DNA from: Ophryocystis elektroscirrha | Lineage: Eukaryota; Apicomplexa; Conoidasida; Neogregarinorida; Ophryocystidae | DNA: 14,445 nt | Direction of reading: 5' to 3' | Assembly (NCBI GenBank): GCA_030141585.1 | Contig: JAQIFP010000110.1 | Location: 1 to 14,445 of the forward strand | Shown: positions 11,533 to 14,445 of the stretch, piece after piece | How the letters are laid out: every line of letters starts with the position of its first letter | Position numbering within the stretch: position 1 is the stretch's first letter | The notes under the pieces: model-generated | Told to the model about the DNA's origin: nothing | Database searches by the model: none | Seen by the model: the letters and a program-made list of their open reading frames with translations, nothing else | Made by a program: the position numbers and the translations under genes

Positions 11533-12104
11533 CTTATTTATTTTTATATTTAAATTTATACTAAATTTGAGCTGAGATATTTATTCATAAATTGGAAGTA
11601 ATTAACATGTGAGCGCACATATCTTTTATTACATTTATTATTATTATTTTTTTTTTTTTTAATTGAACATAATTGTGCAACATAAAGTAAATAAATGTTT
11701 TAAAATATTTCACCTCAGAATGATTTATATCTAGATTTTCAAAATGACCAAGTTCGATAGCTTTAGACAATACATCCAATGTATTATACAGTGGACATCC
11801 CGTTAATATATTCAGCAAATTATTATAATTTTCTGCAGTATTAAGTTTGTTAGAATGCTGCATCAACTGCATTAATACAGCAATAGAATCCTCAATCATC
11901 TTTGGGTTATCCTTATCTTTTTTCATTGCTGAGAGGATAGTGTTGTATATGCCTTCATGTGGATTCTAAAATGATAAATCTTTGAATTAACTCAAATAAG
12001 TGTTTATAAAACAATACAATTATGTGCTTATACATGCTTCACATAGCAATTTTTACTTATACCAGGAATATGTATACAATTTATAACGGTTTTCTATATA
12101 TGTA

Positions 12105-12143
<39 letters not shown>

Positions 12144-14028
12144 GTATACATATACACATATATATACAAATGTATATATACATATATATATATATCAATT
12201 AATTATAATGAAAAAGTATAATTACTTGATAATCGCCTTGAATATTTGGCATATTAAGAAGTTGGTGAACGTTCTTTTCGGACTTTTCTGCATATGTTCG
12301 CAAAAGGGAGACAATAACACTATTTTTTTCAGAGTCATTAGTGGAATTAAGCGTATTTACAAAATTATTATACAATTTATATTTATTGATAGTATCTTCA
12401 GTGAAATTAGACATGGATTCAGACTCTAACGCGATATTCAATATTTTATGAGCATTAGATACAAATACAGGATTTTTACTTAGAACAGACTCGCTATCAA
12501 GGTTTTGCACCATATACGGTATGTAATTTTTAAATAGAGATACTCCGTGTCTGGAATCACCGAATTTTTCCGCAATGGTTCGAGCTAATGAAGATATCTC
12601 GGCGTTCATATTTGAATCTTTCATTTGTTCCTCAATAATCAAATCAGTTACGGTATCAAAAAACTCTGGTAGTTTTGCATAAGTGGTTTCTACATTAGAG
12701 ATATTACTAGACAAGAATAACTTCAATTTAGGAAGTTGACTATGAAGGAAAACCTTCCTTTTTTCTGGTTGAGTTTTTGCAATTTTGATACAATCCTCTA
12801 AAATTGATGCCACGACCGTCTCCCCTCCAATTATTTGTAAAATGGTTCCCGCTGATTGCATTAATTTAGCGTTATTAGGGTATTTTTGAACAAAGTTATT
12901 TACAACTGAAACTATATTTTCGGACTTTAAGGCTTCCTCATCTTGATGGGTAACTATTTGCTCTAAAATACGAAGTGCAGTAATACAAGTTTCGTCATCG
13001 TAAAGAGAAGGATTATTACAGATTTTTAATAGTGAAAATACTAATTTTGCTCTTTCAGGTGAAGCTAATATTTTATCTTTCCCGTTTGTGGTAGAATTGA
13101 TTATTTTATCCAAACACATCACCAAATTAAGGGTAATTACTGGATCAGTATTCATATTTTTATTTATATCAATTATGAAACTTTCAACTTTTATTTTTTC
13201 ATTTAATAAATCTAGAGACTGGGTATCCAAATTCGAGTATATTTTCTCTATAATTTTGGAGATTCCACTTTTCTTTGCTTTATTCTCTGCATCAATTGGA
13301 TATTCGGAAACTAAATTATTTGAAAACTTCTGGAACTTCTCATTTAATAATGTAGGATAATTATTCCGTAATTGAGTCATAAAAGTTACACAATCTTCCG
13401 CCAATTCGGGATCATCGTACATATTTTGATGTACTGTTTGTTCATATGCGGCAAAATTACGGTCCACAAATTCTGAAGTCAAATAATTTTGATTATCCGA
13501 ATGAACCACTCGATTTAAAGCTGATGCTACTGTTAATAAAGTTTGTCTCCTCATATTCATTCGAGTAATGTTCTCAGAAGTTTTCGGCATCTCTGCGCCT
13601 TTGAAGTCAACATTTTCTTCTGCTATATTTATTAAACGAGAATGAATATCAAAGTTTTTGATGTGATTTACACCAACACGTGTCCTTGAAATAGCATCCA
13701 CTGAATTTGCCAGTAAGTTTGTCAAAATGTCTCTTTCATGATCGCTAAATTCATTACTTTTATCTGCTATAGAGTTTAAAACTAAACCAAGCCGATACAT
13801 CACAGCACACCGGATTCCTTGATTTATCTCTAAATACTCATTCAATAACGTTAAATTTTCCCTCAGTGTTTCGAAATTTTCCTAAAGGAAAAAAAATATT
13901 TCTGCTTTCTATAAATTTTTTTATCTGTAAATCTTATTCATTTTTTCAACTGTAAATTACGTTTAACACAGGTTTATGTAGTTCAACTTTGTCAAGCTTT
14001 GTTAGTTCAAAATAAATAGCAACGTAAA
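6851..14028 (-). CDS. Gene A: giant armadillo/HEAT-repeat protein with C-terminal PH-like segment (5' end unresolved)
   Basis: Exons, in transcript order: 14028-13961, 13881-12226, 11965-11714, 11200-8219, 7927-7545, 7163-7036 and 6999-6851, ending in TAA at 6853-6851. Every junction keeps phase. Acceptors are TTTAG except ATAG before the last exon; donors are GTAATT, GTAATT, GTGAAA, GTAAAT, GTTAGT and GTAATT. The chain gives 1,871 residues plus two bases of a first split codon. Residues 1 to about 1530 are amphipathic helix pairs with hydrophobic heptads and armadillo-like phrases such as GFEMIVSVLKY and LGAPKILCQNL. An acidic linker follows (about 1540-1555, EEEWELPEIEDEG), then more helices, then a PH-like segment from about 1752 to the end. 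No signal peptide or membrane span is visible, so a cytoplasmic scaffold is my inference. The first exon lacks a proven start. I do not recognise the family; HEAT rather than ARM repeats is equally possible. Confidence 0.82.
7000..7035 (-). other. 36-nt last intron of gene A
   Basis: The donor GTAATT follows AAA AAA C and the acceptor is TTATAG. Reading through meets TAG after two codons. Splicing joins C to AT, giving His-Gly-Gly, and continues the PH-like segment to its stop. Confidence 0.75.
7164..7544 (-). repeat. 381-nt intron of gene A with ATT/TA microsatellite
   Basis: A compound repeat of ATT triplets running into a long TA run occupies about 7308-7385, and a shorter TA run lies near 7206-7228. 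The donor is GTTAGT and the acceptor TTTAG. No exon is visible. Confidence 0.8.
7928..8218 (-). other. 291-nt intron of gene A
   Basis: The donor GTAAAT follows the exon end at 8219, and a TTTTTTAG acceptor precedes 7927. The intron is AT-rich with scattered TAATAT words. The open plus-strand frame at 8029-8226 is Tyr/Ile/Leu-rich low complexity and is not a gene. Confidence 0.8.
11201..11713 (-). repeat. 513-nt intron of gene A, TATA-rich
   Basis: The donor GTGAAA follows GAG at 11714, and the TTTAG acceptor precedes ATA at 11200. Most of it (about 11245-11530) is degenerate ATATAT/AATTAT sequence with a pure TA run near 11493-11520. A T/A homopolymer lies near 11648-11660. No exon is visible. 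Confidence 0.8.
11966..12225 (-). repeat. 260-nt intron of gene A with (TA)n
   Basis: The donor GTAATT follows CAA at 12226, and the TTTTAG acceptor precedes AAT at 11965. A TA run occupies about 12110-12140, followed by TACACATA variants to about 12195. Confidence 0.85.
13882..13960 (-). other. 79-nt intron of gene A
   Basis: The donor GTAATT follows AAC at 13961, and a T-rich TTTAG acceptor precedes 13881. All three frames contain stops, and both neighbours are phase 0. It contains a short ATG frame (MNKIYR, then stop) that cannot be the gene start. Confidence 0.65.
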
Positions 14029-14033
14029 CTAAA

Positions 14034-14184
14034 CTCAAACCAAAGCTTTATTTATAAATATAAATAAGTAAATAAATTCAATACGTAACAGTAAATATAG
14101 GTGATTAGACCCGAAAATGCAATTTGATTCCAATCACGCCTGGTCCAATGCCAAAGACAATGTTTCTTACATTTGTTGCGCCAT
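14034..14184 (-). other. Candidate first exon region of gene A (ATG at 14184)
   Basis: On the minus strand, ATG GCG CAA CAA AT (14184-14171) is followed by a consensus-like donor GTAAGA. The phase-2 end can join the next exon only if that exon starts at 14045 (AAG acceptor) or 14033 (GAG acceptor); both read through into the supported exon at 14028-13961 (for example MAQQILVYVAIYFELTK). The better-looking TTTAG acceptor at 14028 requires a phase-1 donor, which this ATG does not supply. So either gene A starts here with an unusual acceptor, or its true upstream exon lies elsewhere, perhaps outside the window. Confidence 0.3.
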
Positions 14185-14242
14185 GTCTGCTACTATAAAA
14201 TGGGGTTTGACGTCGTCTCAGAGTATCATTTGCTTTCTTACA
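14101..14242. other. Relatively GC-rich island of unknown role
   Basis: By hand count 51 of 120 bases at 14101-14220 are G or C, higher than the flanks. It is open in several frames: on the minus strand a frame ending at TAA near 14104 reads RRRQTPFYSSRHGATNVRNI and on to a GIGPG motif; on the plus strand one frame is open from 14117. It begins with a possible hairpin (GTGATT 14101-14106 with AATCAC 14132-14137) and ends at a good plus-strand acceptor (CTTTCTTACAG, ending at 14243). It could be an exon of gene A or of a plus-strand gene, or an RNA gene. None can be proved. Confidence 0.35.
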
Positions 14243-14270
14243 GTAACAAGAATACAATATAACATATACA

Positions 14271-14284
14271 AAATGATGAAACTT
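14271..14284 (+). other. Possible plus-strand first coding exon with strong donor
   Basis: ATG ATG AAA CT at 14271 is followed within a few bases by GTAAGTATT, the best donor consensus in the window, beginning near 14285. A matching acceptor is offered by GAATTGTAG near 14338. The continuation to the right edge gives only a short frame. This may be the 5' end of a divergently transcribed gene, but the evidence is only splice-like words. Confidence 0.2.
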
Positions 14285-14445
14285 GTAAGTATTATTAATA
14301 TCATTTAGTAATGATTTGGTAAATTGAAGAATTGTAGATTATTTTAAATTCAAATACAATGCTCAATACTTATTGTATCAATAGCATCCCACTAAACCAA
14401 AATTATAACTAAAATACAACAAATGTAAATAGGCTGGTAATTTTG
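14285..14445. other. Right-edge region without a supported gene
   Basis: The stretch is AT-rich, with short open frames on both strands and several TTTAG or GTAAG words. No repeat-like protein sequence continuing gene A could be recognised here. Confidence 0.5.

Noticed and set aside
12022..12429. Plus-strand 135-codon frame
   Set aside because: Made of a TA-run intron plus antisense of a gene A exon.
13088..13360. Plus-strand open frame of 90 codons
   Set aside because: Antisense shadow of the 1656-nt exon of gene A; its hydrophobic look comes from reverse-reading Asn/Lys-rich codons.
14100..14137. Possible tRNA or small structured RNA starting with the GTGATT/AATCAC hairpin
   Set aside because: No cloverleaf, anticodon arm or T-loop consensus of the right spacing could be drawn, and no match to spliceosomal RNA motifs was seen.

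Overview
The window looks like nuclear DNA of an AT-rich, intron-rich eukaryote. Coding is broken by GT...YAG introns. Non-coding DNA is packed with TA, CATATATATA and AAT/ATT microsatellites. About 2,800 assembled codons contain no in-frame TAA, TAG or TGA, so the standard code fits. There is no bacterial-type gene packing. An apicomplexan or other AT-rich protist would suit these properties, but no gene here is diagnostic of a lineage, so that is inference.

Two large genes lie head-to-tail on the minus strand and together fill almost the whole window. Gene A is upstream. Seven exons can be chained from 14028 down to a TAA at 6851, giving 1,871 residues. Its first exon is not settled; one candidate start is the ATG at 14184. 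The product is a long array of armadillo/HEAT-like helical repeats, then an acidic linker, more helices, and a C-terminal segment of about 120 residues that reads like a divergent PH domain. Gene B begins 218 bp downstream, at an ATG at 6632, with a 16-nt first exon. Eleven exons run to 354, giving 951 residues of a second armadillo/HEAT-like solenoid. It continues off the left edge through an intron that starts with the (CATATATATA)n satellite at 1-127. I joined the exons by hand; at each listed junction inside the chain, phase agrees on both sides and the acceptor is YAG.

Other structure: introns fall into two classes. Four are ultra-short (33, 36, 36 and 36 nt); most of the rest are about 240-670 nt and filled with AT microsatellites. 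One intron of gene B carries a 330-bp AAT-derived tract that is open on the plus strand as an Asn/Ser/Ile-rich frame. Between gene A and the right edge is a short, relatively GC-rich island (about 14101-14242), open in several frames, whose role I could not settle. A strong plus-strand donor follows it.

If the two genes are related, this is a tandem pair of giant solenoid scaffold proteins, one ending in a possible membrane- or partner-binding module. I do not recognise either as a named family and give no gene symbols. No tRNA, rRNA, mobile element or CRISPR was seen.
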